From Gammaproteobacteria bacterium (GTDB lineage Bacteria > Pseudomonadota > Gammaproteobacteria > SZUA-140), in the NCBI GenBank assembly GCA_026981935.1, contig JALSIC010000102.1:1-38845 (forward strand): DNA of 38,845 bases. Reading direction: 5' to 3'. Numbering within the stretch: position 1 is the stretch's first letter; each line of letters begins with the position of its first letter. Below the pieces are notes generated by a model. It ran no database searches. It was not told the DNA's origin and saw nothing but the letters and a program-made list of their open reading frames with translations. Positions 8,056 to 17,406 of the stretch are shown here, piece after piece. The position numbers and the translations under genes were made by a program.

Positions 8056-9273
8056 ATGACGGACATCAAAAAAGTCGTGCTTGCATACTCCGGCGGCCTG
8101 GATACCTCGGTGATCCTGCGCTGGCTGCAGGAGACCTATGGCTGCGAGGTGGTGACCTTCACCGCCGACATCGGGCAGGGCGAGGAGGTGGCGCCGGCCC
8201 GTGCCAAGGCCGAGGCGCTGGGCGTGCGGGAGATCTACATCGAAGACCTGCGCGAGGAATTCGTGCGCGACTACGTCTTTCCCATGTTCCGCGCCAACAC
8301 GCTCTACGAAGGCGAATACCTGCTGGGTACCGCCATCGCCCGGCCCCTCATCGCCAGGCGCCTGGTGGAGATCGCCAATGCCACCGGTGCCGATGCCATC
8401 GCCCATGGCGCCACCGGCAAGGGTAACGACCAGGTGCGTTTCGAGCTGGGGGCCTATGCGCTCAAGCCCGACATCCACATCATCGCGCCGTGGCGGGAAT
8501 GGGATCTCACCTCGCGGGAGAAACTGCTGGCCTATGCCGAGGCGCACGGGATTCCCGTGGAACAGAAGCGCGGGAGGAAGTCGCCGTATTCCATGGACGC
8601 CAACCTGCTGCACATCTCCTATGAAGGCGGCCCCCTGGAAGATCCATGGACCGAACCGGAACAGGACATGTGGCGCTGGACCGTGGCACCCGAGGAGGCA
8701 CCGGACCAGCCGGTCTACCTGGAGCTGACCTTCGAGCGCGGCGACGTGGTGGCCATCGACGGCAAGCCCCTGTCGCCGGCCCAGGTGCTGGCCGCCCTCA
8801 ACGACATCGGCGGGCGCAACGGCATCGGCCGCCTGGACATCGTGGAAAACCGCTACGTGGGCATGAAATCCCGCGGGTGTTACGAAACCCCCGGCGGCAC
8901 CATCCTCCTCAAGGCCCACCGGGCCATGGAATCCATCACCCTGGACCGGGAAGTGGCGCACCTGAAGGACGAACTCATGCCCCGCTATGCCGCCCTGATC
9001 TACAATGGGTACTGGTGGAGTCCGGAACGCCGGATGCTGCAGGAGATGATCGACGCCTCGCAGGCGACGGTGAACGGCGTGGTGCGCCTCAAGCTGTACA
9101 AGGGCGCTGTCCAGGTGGTGGGGCGAAGGTCGGATGAATACAGTCTGTTCGACGAAGATGTGGCGACCTTCGAAGACGATGCGGGCAAGTACGACCAGAA
9201 GGACGCGGCAGGATTCATCAGGCTGAATGCGCTTCGGCTGCGCATCGCGGCAAGGACCCGGGATGGGGCGTAG
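8056..9273 (+). CDS. argG: Argininosuccinate synthase
   Basis: This 405-aa cytosolic enzyme joins citrulline and aspartate using ATP, the penultimate step of arginine biosynthesis. The N-terminus carries the PP-loop [11 protein letters not shown] (about 9-19). Other family segments are [23 protein letters not shown] and [17 protein letters not shown]. The length is typical for the family. The start ATG lies in CAAAAATGACGG without a clear Shine-Dalgarno sequence, but the alignment-like start ([14 protein letters not shown]) is convincing. A family B repeat sits just upstream, so the promoter must lie within or after it. The gloA gene follows 67 bp downstream on the same strand. Confidence 0.97.
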   Translation: MTDIKKVVLAYSGGLDTSVILRWLQETYGCEVVTFTADIGQGEEVAPARAKAEALGVREIYIEDLREEFVRDYVFPMFRANTLYEGEYLLGTAIARPLIARRLVEIANATGADAIAHGATGKGNDQVRFELGAYALKPDIHIIAPWREWDLTSREKLLAYAEAHGIPVEQKRGRKSPYSMDANLLHISYEGGPLEDPWTEPEQDMWRWTVAPEEAPDQPVYLELTFERGDVVAIDGKPLSPAQVLAALNDIGGRNGIGRLDIVENRYVGMKSRGCYETPGGTILLKAHRAMESITLDREVAHLKDELMPRYAALIYNGYWWSPERRMLQEMIDASQATVNGVVRLKLYKGAVQVVGRRSDEYSLFDEDVATFEDDAGKYDQKDAAGFIRLNALRLRIAARTRDGA

Positions 9274-9340
9274 GAGCGGCCCCCCGCCGCGAACCCCCTG
9301 TCGCGAATTCCTGTTTCACGAATAGTTGGAGGAGACAGCC

Positions 9341-9727
9341 ATGCGCATACTCCATACCATGATCCGGGTGGGCAACCTGGACCGATCCATCAAGTTCTAC
9401 ACCGAGGTCCTGGGCATGCGCCTGCTGCGCATGCAGGAATACACGGAGGGCAAGTTCACGCTGGCCTTCGTGGGCTATGGTGACGAGTCCGAGGAAGCCG
9501 TCATCGAACTCACCTACAACTGGGACACGGATCATTACGACCTGGGCAACGGCTTCGGTCACATCGCCATCGAGGTGGAGGATGCCTATGCCGCCTGCGA
9601 GGAGATCAGGCGCCGCGGCGGCAAGGTGGTGCGCGAGGCCGGCCCCATGAAGCACGGCACGACGGTGATCGCCTTCGTGGAGGACCCCGATGGCTATCGC
9701 CTGGAACTGATCCAGAAGAAGACGTGA
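9341..9727 (+). CDS. gloA: Lactoylglutathione lyase (glyoxalase I)
   Basis: This 128-aa enzyme converts the methylglyoxal-glutathione hemithioacetal to S-lactoylglutathione. The four metal ligands fall at the same numbers as in the E. coli enzyme: His5, Glu56, His74 and Glu122. The short single-module form suggests the Ni/Co-type homodimer. The ATG is preceded by GGAGGAG with a 6-nt gap. An in-frame TTG at 9326 is rejected because it precedes this ribosome-binding site. The stop overlaps the region just before the downstream lipoprotein gene (14-nt gap), so the two are probably co-transcribed. Confidence 0.96.
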   Translation: MRILHTMIRVGNLDRSIKFYTEVLGMRLLRMQEYTEGKFTLAFVGYGDESEEAVIELTYNWDTDHYDLGNGFGHIAIEVEDAYAACEEIRRRGGKVVREAGPMKHGTTVIAFVEDPDGYRLELIQKKT

Positions 9728-9741
9728 CAGGAGTGGGCGTC

Positions 9742-10155
9742 ATGAAAAAGGAAACGTGGTTGTCTCTGGGAATCAGCATGCCCTTGCTCGTCCTGGGCGG
9801 CTGTTCGGAATGGCAGGGTGCCGAGATGCTGGAAGTGGATGGCTACCAGTTGCGCATCAAGACCGATCCCGATCCTCTCCAGGTCGGGGAGACGGCCAGG
9901 ATCACGGTGCTGCTGGAGAGCGCCGCCGGCGATGACAAAACGGAATGCGGCGTTCAGTTCCGCCAGTACATGCCCGGCATGGAGATGTCCGGCGATGATG
10001 TCTTCCATCCCCTCAAGTTCATGGGCAGGGGCCGCTACGAGGGTCGCAGCGGGGAATTTTCCATGGGCGGCGACTGGGAACTGGAGTTCGATTTTACCTG
10101 CGGCAACGACAAGCGCCAGGTGGTCCTGAAACGCCACCTCGAATGGCCGGAGTGA
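9742..10155 (+). CDS. YtkA-like lipoprotein
   Basis: This 137-aa predicted lipoprotein starts MKKETWLSLG, has a hydrophobic stretch and a lipobox VLGGC (Cys21), and has Ser at +2, which favours the outer membrane. The mature part is a beta-rich domain of about 110 aa with YQLRIKTDPDPLQVGETARI, MPGMEMSGDDV, GRGRYEGRSGEFSMGGDWELEF and a final basic strand. This pattern matches YtkA-like/FixH-type domains with their MPGM motif. The ATG follows AGGAG by 8 nt. The function is unknown; the MPGM Met residues could bind copper in some relatives, but that is only a possibility here. Confidence 0.75.
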   Translation: MKKETWLSLGISMPLLVLGGCSEWQGAEMLEVDGYQLRIKTDPDPLQVGETARITVLLESAAGDDKTECGVQFRQYMPGMEMSGDDVFHPLKFMGRGRYEGRSGEFSMGGDWELEFDFTCGNDKRQVVLKRHLEWPE

Positions 10156-10200
10156 TTCAGGGAACAGAGGACAGAAGACAGAAGGCAGAAAACAGAAGAT
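10156..10200 (+). repeat. Purine-rich family C tract
   Basis: An AGAGGACAGAAGACAGAAGG-type tract starts right after the lipoprotein stop. It resembles 7709-7760. The rest of the gap to urtE holds no recognisable gene. Confidence 0.65.
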
Positions 10201-10290
10201 TTCCCTTCCACAGCGGGGTGGAGCATCTGTGCGGATCACCGCAGGGGTGAGGTTTTCGCCCGGCGAAAGCCCGTTGCCTGCAAAAGGCGG

Positions 10291-10986
10291 TCAGACAGAC
10301 AAATGGCGCTGGACGATGTCGTCGTCCAGCTTCGCCATCGGGCCCTGCGCCACGATCCGCCCTTTTTCCATGATGAAGAACTGCTGCCCGGCGCGGCGGG
10401 CGAAGGCCAGTTTCTGTTCCACCAGCAGGACGGTGAGGCCCTCCTCGCGGTTCAGGCGCACGATGATATCGCTGATCTGGCGCACGATGTTGGGCTGAAT
10501 GCCTTCCGTGGGCTCGTCCAGGATCAGCAGCTTGGGGTCGATGGCCAGGGCGCGCCCGATGGCGAGCTGCTGTTGCTGGCCGCCGGACAGGTCGCCCCCG
10601 CGGCGGTGGCGCATCTCCTTCAGTACTGGAAAGAGCTGGAAGATGCGCTCCGGGATCTGTCGTTGCCGGTCGCGGCGGGCCAGCAGGCCCAGCCGCAGGT
10701 TTTCCTCCACGGTCAATTGGGGGAAGATCTCCCGCCCCTGGGGGACGTAACCGATCCCGATGCGGGCGCGCAGTTCCGCGGGGCTGGTGGTGATGTCGCG
10801 GCCATCGAAACGGATGCTGCCCGATGCCAGGGGCAGCAGCCCCATGATGCATTTCAACAGGGTGGTCTTGCCCACGCCGTTGCGCCCCATGAGACAGACG
10901 CAGCTGCCTGCCGGGATCTCCAGGTCCAGGTCCCAGAGGATGTGGCTGCCGCCGTAGAACTGATTGAGACCGCTGATCCGCAGCAT
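10291..10986 (-). CDS. urtE: Urea ABC transporter, ATP-binding protein UrtE
   Basis: This 231-aa protein is one of two ATPases of the high-affinity urea importer. Walker A GRNGVGKT is at about 34-41, signature LSGGQQQQLAIGRAL in the middle, Walker B LLILDEPTEGIQP after it, and the H-loop position reads LLVEQKLAFA (Gln, as in the LivF/UrtE group). The chosen ATG at 10986 follows GAGGT by about 8 nt. An in-frame GTG at 11004 overlaps the urtD stop and lacks a good site. It is the last gene of the run. Confidence 0.93.
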   Translation of the reverse strand: MLRISGLNQFYGGSHILWDLDLEIPAGSCVCLMGRNGVGKTTLLKCIMGLLPLASGSIRFDGRDITTSPAELRARIGIGYVPQGREIFPQLTVEENLRLGLLARRDRQRQIPERIFQLFPVLKEMRHRRGGDLSGGQQQQLAIGRALAIDPKLLILDEPTEGIQPNIVRQISDIIVRLNREEGLTVLLVEQKLAFARRAGQQFFIMEKGRIVAQGPMAKLDDDIVQRHLSV

Positions 10987-10996
10987 GAGGCGTACC

Positions 10997-11833
10997 TCAC
11001 TCACCCAGATAGACTTCGATGACCCGCGGGTCGTTCTGCACTTCGTCCATGCTGCCTTCCGCCAGCACCCGGCCTTCGTGGAGCACGGTGACCTTGCGCG
11101 CGATGGTGCGCACGAACTCCATGTCGTGTTCCACCACCACCACGGAATGGCGCCCCGCGAGCGAGGTGAGCAGCTCGGCGGTGCGCTCCGTCTCCTGGGC
11201 CGTCATGCCGGCGACGGGTTCGTCCACCAGCAGCAGGCGCGGGCTCTGCATGAGGAGCATGCCGATCTCCAGCCACTGTTTCTGGCCGTGTGACAGCACG
11301 CCGGCCGGCCGGTGGCGCTGCGCCGTGAGGCCGATGATCTCCAGGACCTCGTCGATGCGCTCGCGCTGGGCCGGGGTGAGGCGCGCGAACAGGGTGTGCC
11401 AGACCCCCTTGGGGCCGGCCAGGGAGAGTTCCAGGTTTTCGAACACCGTGTGCTGTTCGAAGACCGTGGGTTTCTGGAACTTGCGGCCGATGCCGCCCTG
11501 GGCGATCTCGGTCTCCGACAGGCGCAGCAGGTCGATGCGCTGGCCGAAATAGACCGAGCCGCTGTCGGGGCGCGTCTTGCCGGTGATGACATCCATCATC
11601 GTGGTCTTGCCGGCGCCGTTGGGTCCGATGATGCAACGCAGTTCGCCGTCGTCGATGTACAGCGTCAGTTCATTGAGTGCCTTGAAGCCGTCGAAACTGA
11701 CGGTCACCCCTTCCAGGTAGAGTATGGGGCCGTGGCGGGTGTCCAGCGCCGGGCTGAAGACCACCTTGGGCAGCATGAAGTCGAAGACGCGGTCGCGCCG
11801 CAGGTGCTCGCGCAGCCTGTCCAGGGTCTTCAT
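10997..11833 (-). CDS. urtD: Urea ABC transporter, ATP-binding protein UrtD
   Basis: This 278-aa protein is the second ATPase of the urea importer. An extra N-terminal stretch of about 35 aa precedes the ABC domain. Walker A GPNGAGKTT starts at about 70, the signature is LSHGQKQWLEIGMLL instead of LSGGQ (typical of LivG/UrtD-like proteins), Walker B is LLLVDEPVAGM, and the H-loop is VVVVEHDMEFV. Its ATG overlaps the urtC stop by 4 nt, indicating translational coupling. Confidence 0.94.
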   Translation of the reverse strand: MKTLDRLREHLRRDRVFDFMLPKVVFSPALDTRHGPILYLEGVTVSFDGFKALNELTLYIDDGELRCIIGPNGAGKTTMMDVITGKTRPDSGSVYFGQRIDLLRLSETEIAQGGIGRKFQKPTVFEQHTVFENLELSLAGPKGVWHTLFARLTPAQRERIDEVLEIIGLTAQRHRPAGVLSHGQKQWLEIGMLLMQSPRLLLVDEPVAGMTAQETERTAELLTSLAGRHSVVVVEHDMEFVRTIARKVTVLHEGRVLAEGSMDEVQNDPRVIEVYLGE

Positions 11834-12984
11834 GCGCCGGGACCTCCCGTCGTGGCAGGCGTCTCGCCTGAAGGTGTCTCATCGCGGGGCGGTGGCCTGT
11901 CGGGCTTGCGGCGGCCTTGTACCAGTCCCACGAGCCCCCTGGGCAGGAAGATGGTCACGAGGACGAACAGGGCGCCCAGGGCGAACAGCCACAGCTCCGG
12001 CAGGGCGGCGGTGAAATAGGTCTTGGCGTAGTTCACCAGGATGGCCCCGAGCGCCGCGCCGTAGAGGGTGCCGCGTCCGCCGATGGCGACCCAGATCACC
12101 AGCTCGATGGAGTTGAGGGGGGAGAACTCGCTGGGGTTGATGATGCCCACCTGGGGGACGTAGAGCGCGCCGGCGATACCCGCCAGCACGGCGGAGAACA
12201 CGAACAGCCAGAGCTTGAAGCGCTCGACCTTGTAGCCCACGAAACGGGTGCGGTCCTCGGCGTCGCGGATGGCGACGACGACCCGCCCCAGGCGGGAGTT
12301 GACGATGAAACGGCAGGCCAGATAGGCCAGGGCCAGCATGATCGCCGAGGCCAGGAACAGCCCGACGCGCGTGCCGTCGGCCTGCAGGCTGAAGCCCAGG
12401 ATGTCCTTGAAATCGGTCAGTCCGTTGTTGCCCCCGAAGCCCATTTCGTTGCGGAAGAAGGCCAGCATGAGGGCAAAGGTGAGTGCCTGGGTGATGATGG
12501 AAAGATAGACGCCGGTGACCCGGGAACGGAAGGCCAGCCAGCCGAAGACGAAGGCCAGCAGACCCGGCACCAGCACGACCATGAGCACGGCGAACCAGAA
12601 CATGTCGAACCCGTGCCAGTACCAGGGCAGCTCCTGCCAGTTGAGGAAGACCATGAAATCGGGCAGCACGGGATGGCCGTAGACGCCGCGTTCGCCGATC
12701 TGGCGCATCAGGTACATGCCCATGGCATAGCCCCCCAGGGCGAAGAATGCGCCGTGGCCCAGGCTGAGGATGCCGCAGTAGCCCCAGATCAGGTCCAGGG
12801 CCAGCGCGAGGAGGGCGAAGCAGAGGTACTTGCCCAGCAGCGTGACCGTGTACGTGGAGAGATGGAAGGGCGAACTCTCGGGCACCGCCAGGTTGAGCAG
12901 CGGCACCACGATGGCGGCGAGCAGCAGGGCGGCCAGCAGGATCATGCCGCCCCGGTCGCTTTCGTAGAGTCTCTTCAGCAGCAT
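11830..12984 (-). CDS. urtC: Urea ABC transporter, permease UrtC
   Basis: This 384-aa polytopic membrane permease of the LivM type has a hydrophobic segment near residues 14-32 and about ten membrane segments in all. LALDLIWGYCGILSLGHGAFFALGGYAMGMY is present in spirit as the branched-chain/urea permease signature, and GGRGTLYGAALGAILVNYAK lies near the end. The C-terminal tail is Pro/Arg-rich. It starts 3 nt after urtB and overlaps urtD by 4 nt. Confidence 0.94.
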   Translation of the reverse strand: MLLKRLYESDRGGMILLAALLLAAIVVPLLNLAVPESSPFHLSTYTVTLLGKYLCFALLALALDLIWGYCGILSLGHGAFFALGGYAMGMYLMRQIGERGVYGHPVLPDFMVFLNWQELPWYWHGFDMFWFAVLMVVLVPGLLAFVFGWLAFRSRVTGVYLSIITQALTFALMLAFFRNEMGFGGNNGLTDFKDILGFSLQADGTRVGLFLASAIMLALAYLACRFIVNSRLGRVVVAIRDAEDRTRFVGYKVERFKLWLFVFSAVLAGIAGALYVPQVGIINPSEFSPLNSIELVIWVAIGGRGTLYGAALGAILVNYAKTYFTAALPELWLFALGALFVLVTIFLPRGLVGLVQGRRKPDRPPPRDETPSGETPATTGGPGA

Positions 12985-12987
12985 GGT

Positions 12988-14601
12988 TCAATGCTCCGCG
13001 CTGCGGCCTTTCTGCGGGAACAGGCCCCGCGGGCGTTTCTGGATGAACAGGATGATGAAGACCAGGACCACGATCTTGGCCAGCACGGCGCCCGACCAGG
13101 GCTCCAGGAACTTGTTGATCACGCCCAGGGAGAAGGCGCCCACCAGCGTGCCCCAGAGGTTGCCCACGCCGCCGAAGACCACCACCATGAAGGAGTCGAT
13201 GATGTAGGCCTGGCCCATGTTGGGGCCGACGTTGGTGAGCTGGCTCAGGGCCACGCCGGCCACGCCGGCGATGCCCGAGCCCAGGCCGAAGGTCATGGCG
13301 TCCACCCAGCCGCTGCGGATGCCGATGGCGCGCGCCATGGCACGGTTCTGCGAGACGGCGCGCACCTGCAGCCCCAGCGAGGTCTTTTTCAGGATCAGGA
13401 GCAGCACGATGAAGACGAGCAGGGCGAACAGCAGGATGTAGAGGCGGTTGTAGGTGAGAGACAGCACCGGGTTGATCTCCAGCGAGCCGCTCATCCACTG
13501 GGGGTTGGCCACGGTGACGTTCTGCGCCGAGATGGTGGTGCGCACGAGCTGCTGCAGCAGCAGGCTGATGCCGAATGTGGCCAGCAGGGTCTCCAGGGGA
13601 CGGCCGTAGAGAAAGCGGATGACGCCGCGCTCGATGGCGATGCCGAAGAGCCCCGAGACCAGGAAGGCGGCGGGGATGGCCACCAGCAGCGAATATTCCA
13701 GGTGGTCCGGCATGAGGGCCTGTACCAGGTAGGTGGTATAGGCGCCGAGCATGATGAGTTCGCCGTGGGCCATGTTGATGACGCCCATGACGCCGAAGGT
13801 GATGGCCAGCCCGATGGCGGCCAGCAGCAGCACCGAGCCCAGGCTCAGGCCGAAGAAGAGCGTTTCGAGGAAGCCGTAGAACTTCAGCTTGTCCTCGATG
13901 GCGGTCAGGGCCCGCTGGGCGGCGGCCCTGACGGCGCCGTCCTTTTCCTTGTCCAGCAGCCGGCGGATGCGGTTGGCGACTTCAGGCTGGATGTTGCCTT
14001 CCAGGGTGCGCAGCGCCTGGAGCCGCTGTTCGCGATCGGTGCTGGCGAGCGCGGCGAGGGCCAGGGCCGTGCGCAGGAGCTCGCTCACGGCTTCGTCGGT
14101 CTCTCTGGCCAGGGCCGATTCCAGCAGGGGGATGGTGTCCGGGGTGACCGAGGCGAGCATCTCGGTCACGGACTGGTGGCGCACGCGGGGATCGTGATGG
14201 GCGAGGCTGAGGCGGGCCAGCGCCGCGCGCAGGCGCTTCCTCAGCTTGTTGTTGATGGCGATCTTTCTGACCTTGCGCTTGCCCACCTCGCCCAGGGTCT
14301 CGCCGGTGGCGGCATCGGTGAGCCGGAAGCCCTTGTCCAGGCGCTCGACGATGACGACGCGCCGGTCCTTCTTGCGGTAGTAGAGGCGCCCGTCCAGCAT
14401 CGCCCGCAGGACCACTACGCTGCGGTCATGGCCCGTGGCGGCCACGGCCTCGATGGCCTCGCCCTTGGCGGTGAAATTCTTGGCATTGAGTGACTGGACG
14501 GCGGCAGTGAAATCCTCGGCGGCCAGGGCGTGCGCGCCCATGCCGGCCAGGAGCAGCAGGCCGAACATGAGGGATGAAAACGCGGTGCGCGCGCCGATCA
14601 T
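12988..14601 (-). CDS. urtB: Urea ABC transporter, permease UrtB
   Basis: This 537-aa permease has the long N-terminal extension that distinguishes UrtB from LivH. A signal-like segment (about 8-28) is followed by a helical HEAT-like region of about 200 aa facing the periplasm, then the LivH-type membrane domain from about 240 (FGVMGVINMAHGELIMLGAY). The ATG follows GAGGT by about 9 nt. A strong GC-rich hairpin lies in the 71-bp gap to urtA. Confidence 0.94.
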   Translation of the reverse strand: MIGARTAFSSLMFGLLLLAGMGAHALAAEDFTAAVQSLNAKNFTAKGEAIEAVAATGHDRSVVVLRAMLDGRLYYRKKDRRVVIVERLDKGFRLTDAATGETLGEVGKRKVRKIAINNKLRKRLRAALARLSLAHHDPRVRHQSVTEMLASVTPDTIPLLESALARETDEAVSELLRTALALAALASTDREQRLQALRTLEGNIQPEVANRIRRLLDKEKDGAVRAAAQRALTAIEDKLKFYGFLETLFFGLSLGSVLLLAAIGLAITFGVMGVINMAHGELIMLGAYTTYLVQALMPDHLEYSLLVAIPAAFLVSGLFGIAIERGVIRFLYGRPLETLLATFGISLLLQQLVRTTISAQNVTVANPQWMSGSLEINPVLSLTYNRLYILLFALLVFIVLLLILKKTSLGLQVRAVSQNRAMARAIGIRSGWVDAMTFGLGSGIAGVAGVALSQLTNVGPNMGQAYIIDSFMVVVFGGVGNLWGTLVGAFSLGVINKFLEPWSGAVLAKIVVLVFIILFIQKRPRGLFPQKGRSAEH

Positions 14602-14634
14602 GATTCTTTTACCTCGAATGTTCTGCGGGGAGTA

Positions 14635-14660
14635 AAGGCGCCGCCGGGCGGCGGCGCCTT
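14635..14660 (-). other. GC-rich hairpin between urtA and urtB
   Basis: AAGGCGCCGCC and GGCGGCGCCTT form a perfect 11-bp stem with a 4-nt loop. In the direction of transcription it comes right after the urtA stop and is not followed by a true T-tract. It probably stabilises the urtA 3' end or partly attenuates, so that the binding protein is made in excess over the membrane parts (inference). Confidence 0.7.
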
Positions 14661-14672
14661 CGGGTCACGGGT

Positions 14673-15962
14673 TCAGAAGTTTTGTCCCGAGCACTTGCCG
14701 GTCTTGACGTTGTAGTTGCCGCAGCTCAGCGGCGCGCGCCAGTCGGAGATGATGTCGCGGCTGCCCGGGAGGTAGTCCGACCAGGCATCGCCCACCACCG
14801 TGCCCGGCGTCTGCCAGACGACCTCGAACTGGCCGTCTTCCTGGATCTCGCCGATGAGCACCGGCTTGGTGAGGTGATGGTTGGGCATCATGGTGGCATA
14901 GCCGCCGCTCAGGTTGGGCACCGTGACACCGATCATGGCGTCGATCACGGCATCGGGATCGGTGGTGCCGGCCTTTTCCACCGCCTTGACCCACATGTTG
15001 AAACCGATGACATGGGCCTCCATGGGGTCGTTGGTGACCCGGTCTTCGTCCTTGATGAAGGCATGCCATTTCTCGATGAACTCGTCGTTGGCTTCCGAGT
15101 CGACGCTCATGAAATAGTTCCAGGCGGCGAGGTGCCCCACCAGGGGCTTGGTGTCGATGCCCGACAGTTCCTCTTCACCTACGGAGAAGGCCACCACCGG
15201 GATGTCTTCGGCGGAGATGCCCTGGTTGCCCAGCTCCTTGTAGAAAGGCACGTTGGCATCGCCGTTGATGGTGGAGACCACGGCGGTCTTCTTGCCGGCG
15301 GAACCGAACTTCTTGATGTCGGCAACGATGCTCTGCCAGTCGGAGTGGCCGAAGGGCGTGTAGTTGATCATGATGTCTTCGTCCTTCACGCCCTTGGACT
15401 TCAGGTAGGCTTCGAGGATCTTGTTGGTGGTGCGGGGATAGACGTAGTCCGTGCCCGCCAGGACCCAGCGTTCCACGCCCAGCTCGTTCATGAGATAGTC
15501 CACCGCGGGAATGGCCTGCTGGTTGGGCGCAGCCCCCGTGTAGAAGACGTTGCGCGAGGATTCCTCGCCCTCGTATTGCACGGGATAGAAGAGGATGCCG
15601 TTGAGTTCCTCGAACACCGGCAGCACGGACTTGCGCGACACCGAGGTCCAGCAGCCGAAGACCACGTCCACCTTGTGCTTCTGGAGCAGCTCGCGGGCCT
15701 TCTCGGCGAAGAGCGGCCAGTTGGAGGCGGGGTCCACCACCACGGCCTCGAGCTTCTTGCCCAGCAGGCCGCCTTGCTTGTTCTGTTCCTCCACCAGCAT
15801 CAGGACCGTGTCCTTGAGCGTGGTTTCGCTGATGGCCATGGTGCCCGAGAGCGAATGCAGGACACCCACCTTGATGGTGTCGCCGGCCTGGGCGGCGAAG
15901 GCCGCCAGGCCCAGTGCCGCGGCGGCAGCCGCGCCTGTGAGTCTTTCCTTTAACGACTTCAT
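14673..15962 (-). CDS. urtA: Urea ABC transporter, periplasmic binding protein UrtA
   Basis: This 429-aa solute-binding protein of the LivJ/AmiC fold has a signal peptide ending at about 26 (AAFAAQA before GDTIKVG). The mature part shows IKVGVLHSLSGTMAISE, QGGLLGKKLEAVVVDPASNWPL, GCWTSVSRKSVLPVFE and NGILFYPVQYEGEE, which are typical of the urea/short-chain amide binding group. The RBS is a GGGGAGA just upstream. It delivers urea to UrtBC. It follows the porin gene after a 134-bp gap containing a family B repeat. Confidence 0.95.
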   Translation of the reverse strand: MKSLKERLTGAAAAAALGLAAFAAQAGDTIKVGVLHSLSGTMAISETTLKDTVLMLVEEQNKQGGLLGKKLEAVVVDPASNWPLFAEKARELLQKHKVDVVFGCWTSVSRKSVLPVFEELNGILFYPVQYEGEESSRNVFYTGAAPNQQAIPAVDYLMNELGVERWVLAGTDYVYPRTTNKILEAYLKSKGVKDEDIMINYTPFGHSDWQSIVADIKKFGSAGKKTAVVSTINGDANVPFYKELGNQGISAEDIPVVAFSVGEEELSGIDTKPLVGHLAAWNYFMSVDSEANDEFIEKWHAFIKDEDRVTNDPMEAHVIGFNMWVKAVEKAGTTDPDAVIDAMIGVTVPNLSGGYATMMPNHHLTKPVLIGEIQEDGQFEVVWQTPGTVVGDAWSDYLPGSRDIISDWRAPLSCGNYNVKTGKCSGQNF

Positions 15963-16000
15963 GATATCTGTCTCCCCTTACTTGATGAGTGAAGGTTGTT

Positions 16001-16096
16001 GTGTGGCCTGGATGCCGGCCTTGCGGGCCGGCATCCAGGGAAAGGTGCCGTTTGTCCCGGATTGCGCTTCGCTTCCTCCGGGCTGCACGCTGCCGG
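16001..16096 (-). repeat. Family B copy with perfect hairpin, between porin gene and urtA
   Basis: The copy contains CCTGGATGCCGGCC / GGCCGGCATCCAGG at 16007-16039, a perfect 14-bp stem with a TTGCG loop, followed by the CCCGGATTGCGCTTCGCTTC arm. It sits between two genes that otherwise look like one transcription unit and could act as a processing or attenuation site. Confidence 0.75.
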
Positions 16097-17221
16097 TCAG
16101 ATCTGCAACTGGAGTCCCACCAGGAACTGATCCCGGTCCGTCGAGGAGCCGGCAGGCGGGTCGGTCTCCATGTTGCTGTAGACGGCGGAGACGCGGGCAT
16201 TGTGGCCGTCGATGACGTAATTTATGCCCACCTCCCAGGTGGTGGTCTCGCTGCCCCTGTCCACGTCCAGGTTCTGGTAGCGCGCGATGGGCTGGAGGCG
16301 GCCGATGCCGGTCTCGCCTGCAAGCAGGTAGGAGGCCACGGTGAAGTAACCCGTGGCGTCGTTGCCGCCCAGCACCGGGTTGCCTTCATAGTCGTAGTAG
16401 GTGAATTCCAGGTTCACCACCCCGCCGCCGGCAAGCTTTTTCTCCAGCAGGCCGTCCACGCTCCAGCCGGTGAAGTCCACTGTGTTGTTGTTCACCATGG
16501 CAGCATCACCCTGTGTCTGATAGACAAGCCCCAGCGCCAGTACGTCCTGGGCACCATAATAGGTGCTGTTGTTGTAATAACCGGGTTCGGGATCCCAGAA
16601 ATTGGCGGTGAAGCGCGCCGCATAGAGCAGATTGTCCTGTGGATTGGGAATATGATTGGGATTTATGGTCGGAGCACCATCCACGCCCTCGAAGGCACCC
16701 AGCTGGTACTTGAACTGGCCGCCGTTGATTCGCCCCCAGAAGGCGACACCGTTGTCGCGGCCGGCGAAGATGGCGGGGTAGGCCTGGGGCATGGGAAAGC
16801 TCCAGGTGTTCAGGTAATAGGGACCGTCCAGGTTGGAGCGGTCGCTGGGAGGCAGGAAGCGGCCCATCCAGATGTTGACCGTGTCGGAGAATTCGAACTT
16901 GGCCACGGCATCCAGGACGCGGATGTTTTCGTCGCCGTCAGAGTCGGTACTGCGTTCGCTGTTGAATTCCAGCTTGACGTTCTGGTGGATCTGGCCGTTG
17001 ACATAGAGGCGCATGTTCTCCACCAGGAAGTCCTTGGAACGGTCCTTGCCGTTGGGTGCGCCCTCGTCCATGGACACGAAACTGGTGCGCAATCCGGCGC
17101 CCACGCTGACCCACTTGGTGTCATCGACCTTGATCGTGGCACCGGCATGAACGGCCGTGCCCGCCAAAGGGGCGGTGGCCACTGCCAGGCCCAGTACGAT
17201 GGGACGCATTTTGAAAGACAT
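16097..17221 (-). CDS. Outer-membrane porin, probable urea porin of the urt operon
   Basis: This 374-aa protein has a cleavable signal peptide (to about 26, AVHA before GATIKVDD) and a mature part made of alternating beta strands. Polar and aromatic segments such as NIWMGRFLPPSDRSNLDGPYYLN and WEVGINYVIDGHNARVSAVY resemble OprP/OprO-like selective porins. GAGGAGG lies 7 nt before the ATG. It is the first gene after a sigma-54 promoter and directly precedes urtA, which suggests that it admits urea or short amides through the outer membrane (as FmdC-type porins are thought to do). The substrate is inferred from context only. Confidence 0.85.
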   Translation of the reverse strand: MSFKMRPIVLGLAVATAPLAGTAVHAGATIKVDDTKWVSVGAGLRTSFVSMDEGAPNGKDRSKDFLVENMRLYVNGQIHQNVKLEFNSERSTDSDGDENIRVLDAVAKFEFSDTVNIWMGRFLPPSDRSNLDGPYYLNTWSFPMPQAYPAIFAGRDNGVAFWGRINGGQFKYQLGAFEGVDGAPTINPNHIPNPQDNLLYAARFTANFWDPEPGYYNNSTYYGAQDVLALGLVYQTQGDAAMVNNNTVDFTGWSVDGLLEKKLAGGGVVNLEFTYYDYEGNPVLGGNDATGYFTVASYLLAGETGIGRLQPIARYQNLDVDRGSETTTWEVGINYVIDGHNARVSAVYSNMETDPPAGSSTDRDQFLVGLQLQI

Positions 17222-17315
17222 GAAGTTTCCTCCTCAAGCAATTTGGTTTTGATTGTTATGTGAATTTATGCGAAGCCGGGGGGGGTTCCCCTGAGACGGC
17301 GTCCCGGAACCACAA

Positions 17316-17330
17316 GCAAGCAATATGCCA
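17316..17330 (-). promoter_or_regulatory. Sigma-54 promoter of the porin-urtABCDE genes
   Basis: On the minus strand TGGCAT-N5-TTGC gives GG and GC at the -24/-12 spacing. The expected start is near 17304, about 83 nt before the porin ATG. One mismatch (T for C) to TGGCAC. It lies in an AT-rich stretch downstream of ureG with paired NtrC-like half-sites further upstream. Confidence 0.68.
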
Positions 17331-17406
17331 TCATTTAAAAATACTATTAACACTATGAAATTAATATATTTTTTGAAATATCCATGAATGCGACCGATTC
17401 AGCTTG

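Noticed and set aside
11917-14493. 858-aa open frame antisense to urtC and urtB
   Set aside because: Gln/Glu/Gly-rich shadow with no domain; the minus-strand permeases are unambiguous.
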